DNA of 64,000 nucleotides, from positions 48,931 to 112,930 of the forward strand of contig NZ_VTFS01000007.1 in NCBI RefSeq assembly GCF_009671245.1, given 5' to 3'. Origin of the DNA: Marinicella rhabdoformis. Its GTDB lineage: Bacteria; Pseudomonadota; Gammaproteobacteria; Xanthomonadales; Marinicellaceae. Positions 9,253 through 17,768 of the stretch are shown one piece after another. Within the stretch, counting starts at the first letter, position 1. Each line of letters starts with the position of its first letter. The position numbers were made by a program, and so were the translations under genes. A model generated the notes under the pieces. It did not search any database, was not told the origin of the DNA, and saw only the letters and a list, made by a program, of their open reading frames with translations.

Positions 9253-9561
9253 ATGTCATTGAACTTAGATCAGCACGGCCATTTAGCAAACAGGGCTGCA
9301 TGGACCACAGATTGGGCAGAAGCAACTGCACAAGCAGATGAAATCAAACTCACAAAAGATCATTGGCAAGTGATCAAAGCCGTACAACAATTATTTGATG
9401 AAACTGAAGATACGCCACCCATGCGATTATTAATAAAAGTATTGAAACAAAGGTTGGACGCCGATATTGACTCACGCTTTTTATATCGATTATTTCCAGA
9501 CAACCCAGTAAGGCAAGCCAGCAAATATGCTGGGCTACCTAAACCCAAACATTGCATGTAA
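9253..9561 (+). CDS. tusE: TusE/DsrC-family sulfur carrier
   Basis: This 102-residue protein has the DsrC/TusE fold pattern: DQHGHLAN near the N-terminus, WTTDWAEATAQAD, LTKDHWQVI, and a flexible C-terminal arm. The arm ends in HCM, placing the single catalytic Cys second from last as in TusE. Only this terminal cysteine is present, as in TusE for tRNA thiolation; dissimilatory DsrC has a second one in the arm. It receives persulfide from the TusBCD complex and delivers it to MnmA. It starts 1 base after the stop of the fused tusCB gene. Confidence 0.92.
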   Translation: MSLNLDQHGHLANRAAWTTDWAEATAQADEIKLTKDHWQVIKAVQQLFDETEDTPPMRLLIKVLKQRLDADIDSRFLYRLFPDNPVRQASKYAGLPKPKHCM

Positions 9562-9572
9562 GGAGAAAGATC

Positions 9573-9827
9573 ATGAATAATATAGTTGTTTATAGCACCA
9601 GAATTTGCCCCTATTGTGTAGCCGCAAAACGCCTGCTCAAACAGAAAGGGCTGGAGTTTAAAGAAATCATGATAGATCAAGATTTTTCACAACGAGAAGT
9701 GATGATGAAAAAATCAGGCCGCACCAGCGTACCTCAAATTTTCATCAATGAAAAACATGTAGGAGGTTTTGATGACCTGAATGCATTGAATCGCTCTGGT
9801 CAATTAGACCAGCTGCTGAATTCATAA
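9573..9827 (+). CDS. grxC: glutaredoxin 3-type dithiol glutaredoxin
   Basis: This 84-residue glutaredoxin has the CPYC active site and the TSVPQIFINEKHVGGFDDL segment with cis-Pro and the glutathione-binding GG. ATG 9573 is preceded by AGGAGA at 9561-9566, a strong ribosome-binding site that settles the start. It reduces protein or glutathione mixed disulfides in the cytosol. Being the last gene of the tus operon, it may help keep the sulfur-relay cysteines reduced, but that link is an inference from position only. Confidence 0.92.
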   Translation: MNNIVVYSTRICPYCVAAKRLLKQKGLEFKEIMIDQDFSQREVMMKKSGRTSVPQIFINEKHVGGFDDLNALNRSGQLDQLLNS

Positions 9828-9830
9828 AGA

Positions 9831-10907
9831 TTACGTTTGGGGTGATTCTTCTTCAGGATAAACAATGGATTTTGGCCACGACTCAATGATGGCATTAACC
9901 AAAGTTGCTAAAGGGATAGCAAAAAAGACACCCCAAAAACCCCATACACCACCAAAAAACAAGACTGCGACAATGATTGCTACTGGATGTAAATCGTTGA
10001 CTTCTGAAAACAACCAGGGAACAAGAACATTTCCGTCAAGCATTTGAATAACCATGTATGACACCATAACCCAGGCAAAATCTCCACTCCAGCCAAACTG
10101 TGCAATTGCAACCAAGGCAACAGGAATGGTCACAGCAATTGCTCCAATAAAAGGAATAAGCACCGAAAAACCTGTTATGGTTGCTAATAAAATAGCATAG
10201 TTAAGGTCAAGAAAAACAAAGGCGATGTAACTGACCAACCCCACCAAAAGTATTTCAAAAGCCTTACCTCGAATATAATTACCAATCTGAATGTCCATTT
10301 GATGCCATACAGATAATGTTAACTTTGAATCACGTGGAATAAACTGCTGAAACCACTGTAAAATAACCACTTTATCCTTGAGTAAGAAAAAAACCAGTAT
10401 GGGCATCACTATGATAAAAACAGCCACGGAAAAAGCACTGAACACCGAAGAAATGGTTTTTCCTAATAAAGTTTGACCCATTAAAGTGATTTCATTGGTC
10501 AATGTAGCCATCACAGATTGCAGTTGCTCGTGATCAATAAAGTCAGGGAATTTTTCAGGTAGTGTCTTTAAAAATGCCAACCCCACACTGATGTAATGAG
10601 GTAATTGCTGGACCAATTCTGAAAGCTGTAAAGTCAACTTAGGTACCACCCAAAGCATCAACAGCAACATCACAGCGACAAACACGAGAAACACCAAAAA
10701 CACCGCCAACATTCGCGGCACCTTTAAATCTTCCAAGCGAACTACCACACTCTCCAAAAGGTAAGCCACAACCACACTGGCTAAAAATGGCGCTAAAGTA
10801 CCACCAAAATAAAAAATGAAGATAAAACCACCAATTAAGGCAGTGATAAGAATAACAATTTGAGGATCAGAGAAATTTCTCTTAAACCAACTGGTTATGA
10901 CATTCAT
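9831..10907 (-). CDS. AI-2E/PerM family inner-membrane permease
   Basis: The 358-residue polytopic membrane protein has about eight hydrophobic segments. The pattern is that of the AI-2E transporter (UPF0118/PerM) family: two early helices, a long amphipathic loop (about 65-150), then a cluster of helices containing the conserved PFIGAIAVTIPVALVAI and DGNVLVPWLFSEVNDLHPVAII segments. Members export small molecules or work as Na+/H+ antiporters; the substrate cannot be told from sequence. Its end lies 3 bases from the convergent grxC stop, and it follows an outer-membrane protein gene by 10 bases, suggesting co-transcription with it. Confidence 0.85.
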   Translation of the reverse strand: MNVITSWFKRNFSDPQIVILITALIGGFIFIFYFGGTLAPFLASVVVAYLLESVVVRLEDLKVPRMLAVFLVFLVFVAVMLLLMLWVVPKLTLQLSELVQQLPHYISVGLAFLKTLPEKFPDFIDHEQLQSVMATLTNEITLMGQTLLGKTISSVFSAFSVAVFIIVMPILVFFLLKDKVVILQWFQQFIPRDSKLTLSVWHQMDIQIGNYIRGKAFEILLVGLVSYIAFVFLDLNYAILLATITGFSVLIPFIGAIAVTIPVALVAIAQFGWSGDFAWVMVSYMVIQMLDGNVLVPWLFSEVNDLHPVAIIVAVLFFGGVWGFWGVFFAIPLATLVNAIIESWPKSIVYPEEESPQT

Positions 10908-10917
10908 TGGTTCAATA

Positions 10918-12132
10918 TCAGAAGGTGTACAACCAAGATACGACGGCTTCGGTATGCTTGCCTTTCAACACGTCATCTACCTGTCCAAAGTCAGTCCTGC
11001 CAAAATTCAATGGTTTGGGCGCATAACTGCCATACATGTCTAATTGACCACCAAACATGGGTGTAGATAAACCCACTCTGACGCTGTACTCTGCAGAAAT
11101 GGCATTCAAAATAGTGGTTAAATTTTTATCTGTAGCGGGTGGTTGTTGCCTTCCCGAATATTCAACATTAACCACTGCACCACCCTTAAACTGATGTTCT
11201 AATGCTATTGAATACATGGTTTGATTATCCCATTGAAATTCAGGACTTTCCATGTCATTCAAAAATGTCAAGAAAATGTCTGGGAAAGAGCGACTCACAA
11301 AAGCGTTGATGTCTTGATAGATGCTGTGCTTGGCGTTCAAACGCAATGCATTACGTTCAGAAAGCTGCACCCCAACAGACATAGATAAATGTTCTGGTAT
11401 ATCAAAATCAGCAGGATCAGCTTGCACACCAACCAAACGACTGAAACCATCCATATCGATTTTTGACTGGTATTGCGTTTCCACACTGAGCCAACTAAAA
11501 AGCTTTTGACTCATGCCCAAGTTCAAGCCCAATCCATTACTGGTTTCATTGTAACTGACGGCATACAAATCTAATTGATCCGGACCGGTGATTTCTGAAG
11601 CCAAAAAATTGATATCATTGTAATTTTGCTGAGCAAATACCACCGCCAAATTATAGGCAGTATTGTCATTAACTCGATAGGCAATACCAGGAGCAATATA
11701 ACTCCTACTGAAGGAATCTTTATTAACTAACAACTGATCCACTTTAAATGTCGAATCATAAAAGTTTACTGGTTGTAAAATCCGCTCATCGTAATCAAAT
11801 GTAAAAAAATAGTTCTTTCCATCTATGAGCTGATTAAGCTGCTGAAAACGATCCGCATTGAAATAAAATTTCGCACCTTGATAGCTCAAATCTGCTGCCA
11901 CAGCCTGAAAATTCGATGACTTTAAGTCTGAATAAAAATTAGGGTTAATTCTTTCAGCTATAGAATGGCGCCAATGCCCCAAATTCATGTGGGTTTGACT
12001 TGACCAAGATGCCTTAACGGGACTTGAAATATCAACAGCCGTTGCATTTGAACCCACAAATAACGAAAAGCACAAAGCCGCCAAACAGGCAGCGCACTTA
12101 AAAACTGGTTTTTTCTTCGTGGTTATTAACAT
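10918..12132 (-). CDS. outer-membrane beta-barrel protein, FadL/OmpP1-like
   Basis: The 404-residue precursor has a long basic n-region and hydrophobic signal (KKKPVFKCAACLAALCFSLF) cleaved near NATA. It is followed by alternating polar/hydrophobic strands typical of a beta barrel, and ends in WLYTF with the terminal Phe used for BAM recognition. Phrases such as SYNETSNGLGLNLGMSQKLF and LEHQFKGGAVVNVEYSG suggest a FadL/OmpP1-type hydrophobic-compound transporter, but I cannot identify a substrate. It is upstream of the AI-2E permease gene by 10 bases and has its own plausible promoter. Confidence 0.6.
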   Translation of the reverse strand: MLITTKKKPVFKCAACLAALCFSLFVGSNATAVDISSPVKASWSSQTHMNLGHWRHSIAERINPNFYSDLKSSNFQAVAADLSYQGAKFYFNADRFQQLNQLIDGKNYFFTFDYDERILQPVNFYDSTFKVDQLLVNKDSFSRSYIAPGIAYRVNDNTAYNLAVVFAQQNYNDINFLASEITGPDQLDLYAVSYNETSNGLGLNLGMSQKLFSWLSVETQYQSKIDMDGFSRLVGVQADPADFDIPEHLSMSVGVQLSERNALRLNAKHSIYQDINAFVSRSFPDIFLTFLNDMESPEFQWDNQTMYSIALEHQFKGGAVVNVEYSGRQQPPATDKNLTTILNAISAEYSVRVGLSTPMFGGQLDMYGSYAPKPLNFGRTDFGQVDDVLKGKHTEAVVSWLYTF

Positions 12133-12159
12133 TTATATAACGTTTTCTCTTCAAACGCA

Positions 12160-12188
12160 ATGATGGCAAAAAAACAACAAAATGTCAA
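12160..12188 (-). promoter_or_regulatory. putative sigma70 promoter of the outer-membrane protein gene
   Basis: On the minus strand a perfect -35 TTGACA (12188-12183) is followed after 17 bases by CATCAT (12165-12160), a 4/6 match to TATAAT. The start codon at 12132 would lie about 20 bases after the expected transcription start. The surrounding 150-base gap is very AT-rich and holds nothing else I can identify. Confidence 0.45.
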
Positions 12189-12285
12189 TTTTTGTGTGTC
12201 ATATACATCATATTTTTCTAAGAATCGTGACATTTGTTGCAAAAAAGCCACAAACGCCACAATACCATTTGTTTTTTGTCAATAT

Positions 12286-13296
12286 TTAGGCTGATAAACG
12301 CGCTATAACGGCATCAGTAAATTCTGCCGTTTTTGCAGTACCACCTAAATCACCCGTTAAACGGTCTTTAGCTAACAACGTCCCTTTAATGGCTTGACGG
12401 ATTCTATTGGCCTTGTCAGTCATATTCAAATGATCGAGCATCATCGCTGCTGCTAAAATCAATGCCGTTGGATTGGCAATTTTCATACCCGCAATATCAG
12501 GTGCTGAACCATGAACAGCTTCAAAAATTGCAGCGTCTTTACCAATGTTAGCACCTGGTGCCATGCCCAAGCCACCAACCAAACCGGCACAAAGATCCGA
12601 AATGATGTCACCAAATAAATTGGTTGTGACAATCATGTCGAATTGACTTGGGTTCATCACCAACTGCATACAGGTGTTATCAACAATCAAAGAGTTAAAT
12701 TCAATATGAGGATAATCCTTTGCCACTTCTTCAGCCACATCCAAGAACAAACCAGAGGTCGTTTTCATGATGTTTGCTTTATGAACTGCCGTGACCTTTT
12801 TTCTGCCCGCTTTCACCGCCAAATCAAATGCATAACGTACAATCCGCTCCGATGCTTCTCGCGTAACAATGATTTTAGATTCAGCAAAGCTACCATCTTC
12901 ACTGATGGTTTGACCTTCACTTAAATAGGCCCCTTCAGTATTTTCTCTGATAGTCAAAATATCGATGTCATCATAACGGGCTTTTGTGCCTTCAAATGTC
13001 ACCACAGGACGTACATTGGCATAGAGATTAAAGTGTCGTCTTAAAGCCACATTGATAGAACTAAAACCTTTACCAACTGGTGTCGTTAACGGCCCTTTCA
13101 AACAAATTTTGTTTTTAGCGATATTGTCCAAAGTAGCCTTTGGCATCAAGTCACCATGCGCTTCAAGAGCGCACAAACCCGCATCTTTAAACTCATAGTT
13201 AAAATCTAAATCCAACGCGTCCATTACTCTGATGGTGGCATCCATGATTTCTGGGCCGATGCCATCGCCCTTAATGATTGTGATTGTTTGGGTCAT
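12286..13296 (-). CDS. NAD-dependent isocitrate dehydrogenase
   Basis: This 336-residue enzyme of the isocitrate/isopropylmalate dehydrogenase family has GDGIGPEI at the N-terminus and the substrate segment FSSINVALRRHFNLYANVRP, whose Ser-x-Asn and Arg residues favour isocitrate. It also has NLFGDIISDL for metal binding and HGSAPDIAGMKIANPTA for NAD binding. The short length and motif set match the NAD-dependent homoisomeric type found in Xanthomonadales, catalysing oxidative decarboxylation of isocitrate to 2-oxoglutarate. Isopropylmalate or homoisocitrate dehydrogenase is less likely given the NVALRR motif. The gene stands alone. Confidence 0.85.
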   Translation of the reverse strand: MTQTITIIKGDGIGPEIMDATIRVMDALDLDFNYEFKDAGLCALEAHGDLMPKATLDNIAKNKICLKGPLTTPVGKGFSSINVALRRHFNLYANVRPVVTFEGTKARYDDIDILTIRENTEGAYLSEGQTISEDGSFAESKIIVTREASERIVRYAFDLAVKAGRKKVTAVHKANIMKTTSGLFLDVAEEVAKDYPHIEFNSLIVDNTCMQLVMNPSQFDMIVTTNLFGDIISDLCAGLVGGLGMAPGANIGKDAAIFEAVHGSAPDIAGMKIANPTALILAAAMMLDHLNMTDKANRIRQAIKGTLLAKDRLTGDLGGTAKTAEFTDAVIARLSA

Positions 13297-13413
13297 AATT
13301 CTTCCTTATTTATTTGGCCAGATGGGTTAGAAAAAATAACACTGACCTTATGATTTATTTGCATGCCTTTTTATTCAGTGCACGCGAACTGCGGAATTAT
13401 AACCCAAAATGCT

Positions 13414-13875
13414 TTACAAGTTTGTGACAGACTGCAACACTTCTTTTACATGACCGGGCACTTTAACTTTTCGCCATTCAGCAAGCACTTCACCTTTTTG
13501 ATTCAAGACAAAAGTACTGCGTACGATGCCCATGAATTTTTTACCATACATGTTTTTCTCTTGTATGACGTCAAATGCATGACACAACACTTCTTCTGTG
13601 TCTGCAATTAAGTCTATTGGCATGTCATACTTGGCTTTAAAGTTTTGTTGCTTTTTTAAACTGTCAGCCGAAATGCCGTAGACGGCGCAATCTGCTTGAT
13701 TAAATGCCTCAATCTGCTCACCAAATGCAACACTCTCCTTAGTACAACCTGGTGTGTTTGCGCGTGGGTAAAAAAACAGCACAACATACTTATGCGACAA
13801 CTCATTAAGAATTAAATCTGACTCATTCGTGCTTTTATGCGCGTACTGCCAAACTTTCTTATCAATTTTAACCAT
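13414..13875 (-). CDS. bcp: Bcp/PrxQ-type thiol peroxidase
   Basis: This 153-residue AhpC/TSA-fold peroxiredoxin has FFYPRANTPGCTKE with the peroxidatic Cys at residue 44. The second cysteine five residues later found in E. coli Bcp is absent here (Val). A Cys at 98 in EEVLCHAFDV aligns with another conserved Bcp cysteine and could resolve the sulfenate. The enzyme reduces hydroperoxides in the cytosol using thioredoxin or glutaredoxin. It is transcribed divergently from dapA across a 76-base gap, an arrangement common in gammaproteobacteria. Confidence 0.92.
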   Translation of the reverse strand: MVKIDKKVWQYAHKSTNESDLILNELSHKYVVLFFYPRANTPGCTKESVAFGEQIEAFNQADCAVYGISADSLKKQQNFKAKYDMPIDLIADTEEVLCHAFDVIQEKNMYGKKFMGIVRSTFVLNQKGEVLAEWRKVKVPGHVKEVLQSVTNL

Positions 13876-13951
13876 AGATTAATACCTTCAACGGGAAAAA
13901 AGCATATAATTATGCGCTTTTTTAGAGCAGACACAAGCGCTAAGTAAACAA

Positions 13952-14851
13952 ATGAAAGCGATAAATTCACAAGATTTGACAGGCAGCATGGTGGCTCTGG
14001 TAACCCCTATGGATGCAGATGGTCGCATTGACTTTGAACAATGGGAAAACCTCATCAACTGGCACATCAAGGCTGGCACTGATGCTTTGGTTGTCGCCGG
14101 TACTACTGGTGAATCGGCCATGCTCACTGAAAAAGAATTTGAAGAGCTAGTAAGAACTTGCAAGCAAATTTGTGAAGGTCATGAAATATTAATAATAGCC
14201 GGAACAGGCGCCATCACACCCGAAGCTGTATTGAAAAAAAACAATTTGGCCTACAATTTGGGTGCCGATGCCGCACTTGTAGTGACCCCTTATTATATTC
14301 GGATCACACAAAACGCATTGATTGAACATTATCAAAACATTGCTGACCACTCTGATTTACCCATTATTTTATACAACGTTCCGGGACGAACTGGAATGGA
14401 CATTGACACACAAACCAGCAAGACTTTAGCCAAACACCCAAACATCATTGGCATAAAAGAAGCAAAACCAGACATGCAAAGAATCGAAACTTTATCTAAA
14501 CTGAACAATTTTTCAGTCCTATCAGGTGACGACGATACTTTTTTTGAGGCCATGAAGTTTGGGGCAGATGGTGTTATCAGCGTGGCAGCCAACATCCGAC
14601 CCCGTGCAATAAAGGCCGTTTGTACAGCCGTTCAGTTAGGCGACTTAAATTTAGCTAATGAACTGAATCAAACGCTGCTAGACACCTTTAAATTAATGTC
14701 TACAGAACCCAACCCCGGCCCAGTTAAAAGTAGTTTGATGGCCGCGAACATTATAAACCCTGGCATCAGAAAGCCATTAACAACCATGAACTTATCTGGG
14801 CAATCACATAAAAATTTGATTGCCAAAATCATTGAGGAATATGAATCATGA
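13952..14851 (+). CDS. dapA: 4-hydroxy-tetrahydrodipicolinate synthase
   Basis: This 299-residue TIM-barrel aldolase has GTTGES with the conserved Thr pair, YNVPGRTG with the catalytic Tyr, and IIGIKEAKPD with the Schiff-base Lys. It condenses pyruvate with aspartate semialdehyde, the first committed step to diaminopimelate and lysine. The last four bases overlap the start of the bamC-like gene (ATGA), so the two are translationally coupled, as the dapA-bamC pair is in many gammaproteobacteria. The decarboxylase at the other end of the pathway is in the lysAC gene of this window. Confidence 0.96.
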   Translation: MKAINSQDLTGSMVALVTPMDADGRIDFEQWENLINWHIKAGTDALVVAGTTGESAMLTEKEFEELVRTCKQICEGHEILIIAGTGAITPEAVLKKNNLAYNLGADAALVVTPYYIRITQNALIEHYQNIADHSDLPIILYNVPGRTGMDIDTQTSKTLAKHPNIIGIKEAKPDMQRIETLSKLNNFSVLSGDDDTFFEAMKFGADGVISVAANIRPRAIKAVCTAVQLGDLNLANELNQTLLDTFKLMSTEPNPGPVKSSLMAANIINPGIRKPLTTMNLSGQSHKNLIAKIIEEYES

Positions 14852-15456
14852 AATATAAAAATTGGATTTTAATTGGTCTTTTGACCTTAACAGCTGCTTG
14901 CAGCAAAATGGTCAAAGAAGAACCTTACTTGCAAGCAAACACCAGTCAGCCATTGTCTTCAGACAAGCAAAAAGACATGCCAAACACCAACAATGCGCTG
15001 TCAATTCCAGAAGTTAATCAAGTACACGATGGCATTCCTAACGACAGACCTCCTGAAATGGCATTTGCTAAAAAAAGAAGCCAAAATGAAGATGTGGTTA
15101 TTAACGAACTCAACGGGCGCCCCACTATAGAATTGTACAATGACATCAGTCCTTGGGAATTAATGATTGCAGATCTGGGTAATAACTGGAAACTACAATC
15201 GGAAGATCCTGAAAATTGCGAAGTTTCATTGACATACAACGACCCCATTGCGGGTGAGTTAGCCGAAAAAGGTTTTTTAAAGCGATTCTTTGGCACTCGA
15301 AGTCAATATAAAGACAAGTCTGGCGATTATAAATTAAGCTGCATTGTTGAAAACAACCGAAACCTGATTACAGTTTCCAAAATAGATGGGAGCTCAGCCT
15401 CACCTCATGTAGTCGATGACCTATTTGCTCATTTATTTGCCAAAGCAACAGAATAA
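14848..15456 (+). CDS. bamC: BamC-like outer-membrane assembly lipoprotein, single helix-grip domain
   Basis: The 202-residue precursor has a lipoprotein signal peptide with lipobox LTAAC (lipidated Cys near residue 18). An unstructured region (about 20-75) carries PYLQA and IPNDRPPEMA, like the BamD-binding lasso of BamC (YLDA, DIRPP). One compact domain follows, beginning GRPTIELYNDISPWELMI. E. coli BamC is about 344 residues with two helix-grip domains; this protein appears to have only the first. Position directly after dapA with a 4-base overlap supports the call. A strong terminator follows. Confidence 0.8.
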   Translation: MKYKNWILIGLLTLTAACSKMVKEEPYLQANTSQPLSSDKQKDMPNTNNALSIPEVNQVHDGIPNDRPPEMAFAKKRSQNEDVVINELNGRPTIELYNDISPWELMIADLGNNWKLQSEDPENCEVSLTYNDPIAGELAEKGFLKRFFGTRSQYKDKSGDYKLSCIVENNRNLITVSKIDGSSASPHVVDDLFAHLFAKATE

Positions 15457-15474
15457 GCATCAAGCATTTATAAC

Positions 15475-15502
15475 AAAAAAGCCGCATTTAGCGGCTTTTT
15501 TT
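15475..15502 (+). terminator. bidirectional Rho-independent terminator (bamC / fdxA)
   Basis: A six-A run, GCCGC, a five-base loop, GCGGC and seven Ts form a symmetrical hairpin at the convergent ends of bamC (+) and fdxA (-). It can serve both strands. Confidence 0.92.
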
Positions 15503-15525
15503 GGGCAATAGGCCTTGAGATAAAA

Positions 15526-15858
15526 CTATTTTTCACCTTTATCTAACAAATGCAGCTTATCTTCAACCTGAGACCATTCGTCCGCATCTTCTGGTGCATC
15601 AACCATTTCTGTAATAACTGGCCAAACTTGAGACAACTCTTCATTGATAGCCAAAAACTTTTCTTGGCCCTCAGGTAAGTCATCCTCAGGGTAAATAGCC
15701 TCAATGGGACATTCTGGCTCACACAACGTACAATCAATGCACTCCTCAGGGTCAATGACCAAAAAATTGGGGCCCTCATGGAAACAATCCACAGGACAAA
15801 CTTCCACACAATCAGTGTATTTACACTTGATGCAAGCTTCAGTGACAACAAAAGTCAT
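15526..15858 (-). CDS. fdxA: 7Fe-8S ferredoxin
   Basis: This 110-residue ferredoxin has two cluster motifs. The first, [14 protein letters not shown], is the modified type that binds a [3Fe-4S] cluster; the second, [12 protein letters not shown], binds [4Fe-4S]. A C-terminal extension of about 50 acidic residues is typical of the Azotobacter FdI/FdxA family. It is a small electron carrier in the cytosol; the redox partners are not evident from the neighbours. It is divergent from pcnB and shares a bidirectional terminator with bamC. Confidence 0.93.
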   Translation of the reverse strand: MTFVVTEACIKCKYTDCVEVCPVDCFHEGPNFLVIDPEECIDCTLCEPECPIEAIYPEDDLPEGQEKFLAINEELSQVWPVITEMVDAPEDADEWSQVEDKLHLLDKGEK

Positions 15859-15869
15859 TCAATTGCTCC

Positions 15870-15897
15870 TTGATTTGAAATGATGTGGCATTATACT
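15870..15897 (+). promoter_or_regulatory. putative sigma70 promoter of pcnB-folK
   Basis: TTGATT at 15870-15875 and TATACT at 15892-15897 are separated by 16 bases. The expected transcript start (about 15904) lies only about 20 bases before the TTG initiation codon of pcnB. Confidence 0.55.
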
Positions 15898-15925
15898 ACA
15901 AGGCATTGCAACGAAACAAAAGAAC

Positions 15926-17182
15926 TTGACTGAACCTCAACTGATTCAATACGAAGCCAAGCAGCATCAATTACCACAACAGGAAATTGCTGGCCACGCC
16001 AAAAAAATCATACACTTGCTTAACCAAGCTGGCTATGAAGCTTACTTGGTTGGTGGTGCTGTCCGTGATTTATTACTTGGCTTGCACCCAAAAGATTTTG
16101 ACATAGCCACTGACGCAACACCCGAAGAAATCAAAACTGTTTTCAGAAACAAATGTCGCATCATCGGACGACGTTTTAGGCTGGCCCATGTTTACATGGG
16201 ACAAACTGTCTATGAAATTGCCACATTCAGAGGCGGCTCCAGCGGAGACATGTTGATAAAAAAAGGGCAAATCATTCGAGATAATGTCTTTGGCACCATT
16301 GAAGAAGATGCTTTAAGGCGTGATTTCACATGCAATGCACTTTATTACAACATTGCCACAGATACCATATTGGATTATGCAGGTGGCGTAGGTGATATTC
16401 GACAAGGTCACCTCAAGCTGATTGGCCTACCGGACAACAGGTTTATTGAAGACCCTGTAAGGATGCTCAGGGCCGTGAGGTTTCATGCCAAATTAGGGCT
16501 CAATTTAGGTGACGACCTGAAACAGTCAATCATTAAAAACCGCAACAGTTTAAAAAATGTGCCCACGGCCAGGCTGTTTGATGAAGCCGTCAAACTGTTT
16601 CACTGTGGCAACATGCTTCACGCTTTTGACACGCTAATGGAACTCAATCTTTTTGACATCTTGTTCCCTGCTGCAACAAAGATAGCCCATGCCAATGACG
16701 ACCTTAAGTCTTTATTATACCAAGCCTTTAAAAATACCGACAGCCGCTTAAAAAACGGTCAATCTGTCACCCCTGTATTTTTAACAGCATGTGTTTTGTG
16801 GCTGGAATTTTTACCGGCTTACCGCCATGTATTAAGCCAAGGCAAAAATGCACATGATGCTTTACACCAAGCGACAACTTTGGTTATGGAACAACAGCGA
16901 CCTCATTTAGCCATTCCAAAAGCATTACAAAATGGAATACGTCAAATGTGGTTGCTGCAGTTGCGATTTAAAAAGATGTACGGCAAGCCTGTATTCAGCA
17001 CTTTACACCATCCGAGGTTCAGAGCCGCGTATGACTTTCTTTTATTGAGAGCCAAAATTAAACCTGAATTAGATTCTCAAGAAGAATTTTGGACCAACAT
17101 TCAAAACATGCCGCCCGACGCCATCAAAAGCATGGTTTACGGCAAAAGGGTCAAACGAAAAAAAGTCAGCACTGAATTGTGA
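15926..17182 (+). CDS. pcnB: poly(A) polymerase I
   Basis: This 418-residue class II nucleotidyltransferase has VGGAVRDLLLGLHPKDFDIATDATPEEI with the catalytic GG and DxD, then RRDFTCNAL, and the RMLRAVRFHAKLG segment of the neck region. It adds poly(A) to RNA 3' ends and so promotes decay; the long basic C-terminus (KRVKRKKVSTEL) separates it from CCA-adding enzymes. No ATG lies in a sensible position: the first internal Met is about 90 residues in. I use TTG 15926; an in-frame ATT at 15905 precedes it. Inefficient non-AUG initiation is known for E. coli pcnB (AUU). It overlaps folK by 4 bases. Confidence 0.93.
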   Translation: MTEPQLIQYEAKQHQLPQQEIAGHAKKIIHLLNQAGYEAYLVGGAVRDLLLGLHPKDFDIATDATPEEIKTVFRNKCRIIGRRFRLAHVYMGQTVYEIATFRGGSSGDMLIKKGQIIRDNVFGTIEEDALRRDFTCNALYYNIATDTILDYAGGVGDIRQGHLKLIGLPDNRFIEDPVRMLRAVRFHAKLGLNLGDDLKQSIIKNRNSLKNVPTARLFDEAVKLFHCGNMLHAFDTLMELNLFDILFPAATKIAHANDDLKSLLYQAFKNTDSRLKNGQSVTPVFLTACVLWLEFLPAYRHVLSQGKNAHDALHQATTLVMEQQRPHLAIPKALQNGIRQMWLLQLRFKKMYGKPVFSTLHHPRFRAAYDFLLLRAKIKPELDSQEEFWTNIQNMPPDAIKSMVYGKRVKRKKVSTEL

Positions 17183-17673
17183 ACCCATCTAAAACCGTTT
17201 ATTTGGGTCTGGGCAGCAACCTGTCCAACCCACACAGACAAATTAAGAAAGCGGTGCAATTTCTTAATGCACATCCAAATATTTCAGTCATTGATCAAGC
17301 CCCTTGTTTTAAAACACCTGCGTGGGGCGTCACTGACCAACCTGACTTCATCAATTCAGCACTTACAATATCCACCACACTGTCACCGCATCAATTACTC
17401 AACACCATCAAAGAAATTGAATATGAAAAATTGGGCCGAGTTAAAAATAAACGCTGGCATGAACGCCTGATCGACATCGATATCCTCGTGTATGGCCTTG
17501 AACAACTCAATCATGAATCTTTGACTATTCCGCACCCATTGATTACTGAACGTTGGTTTGTGATATTACCTTTATTGTTGCTTCAACCCCATCTTCCCAT
17601 CAAGCTTGCTATCAAACTACACGCCAAAATATCTCAACAATCCGCCCCTAAAGACATCATAAAACTCACCTAG
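17179..17673 (+). CDS. folK: HPPK, folate biosynthesis pyrophosphokinase
   Basis: This 164-residue 2-amino-4-hydroxy-6-hydroxymethyldihydropteridine pyrophosphokinase begins at GTG 17179, overlapping the pcnB stop (GTGA). Visible motifs are YLGLGSNLSNP at the N-terminus, the RVKNKRWHERLIDIDIL segment containing the HPPK signature with its metal-binding DxD, and LTIPHPLITERWFVILPL. It transfers pyrophosphate from ATP to the pterin before dihydropteroate synthase. The pcnB-folK pair is a conserved gammaproteobacterial arrangement. Confidence 0.96.
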   Translation: MNPSKTVYLGLGSNLSNPHRQIKKAVQFLNAHPNISVIDQAPCFKTPAWGVTDQPDFINSALTISTTLSPHQLLNTIKEIEYEKLGRVKNKRWHERLIDIDILVYGLEQLNHESLTIPHPLITERWFVILPLLLLQPHLPIKLAIKLHAKISQQSAPKDIIKLT

Positions 17674-17712
17674 GCCATTCGTCACCTTTTGCTCCTGATG
17701 TCCAGCCGGCTA

Positions 17713-17743
17713 TTGATTTTAGCTTGGTGTGTTGCTATAGTAA
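17713..17743 (+). promoter_or_regulatory. promoter with operator-like palindrome for the GntR/ABC operon
   Basis: TTGATT (17713-17718), a 17-base spacer and TATAGT (17736-17741) make a good sigma70 promoter. The -10 lies inside the near-palindrome TTGCTATAGTAA (17732-17743, 10 of 12 symmetrical), flanked by GTGT and ACAC. A dimeric repressor bound there would block the promoter. The downstream YtrA-type GntR regulator is the obvious candidate. Confidence 0.6.
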
Positions 17744-17768
17744 TACACTAACACTACAGGTGCATAAC

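Noticed and set aside
15543..15851. 102-codon frame overlapping fdxA
   Set aside because: Same strand, different phase; fdxA has intact ferredoxin cysteine motifs, so this is a shadow.
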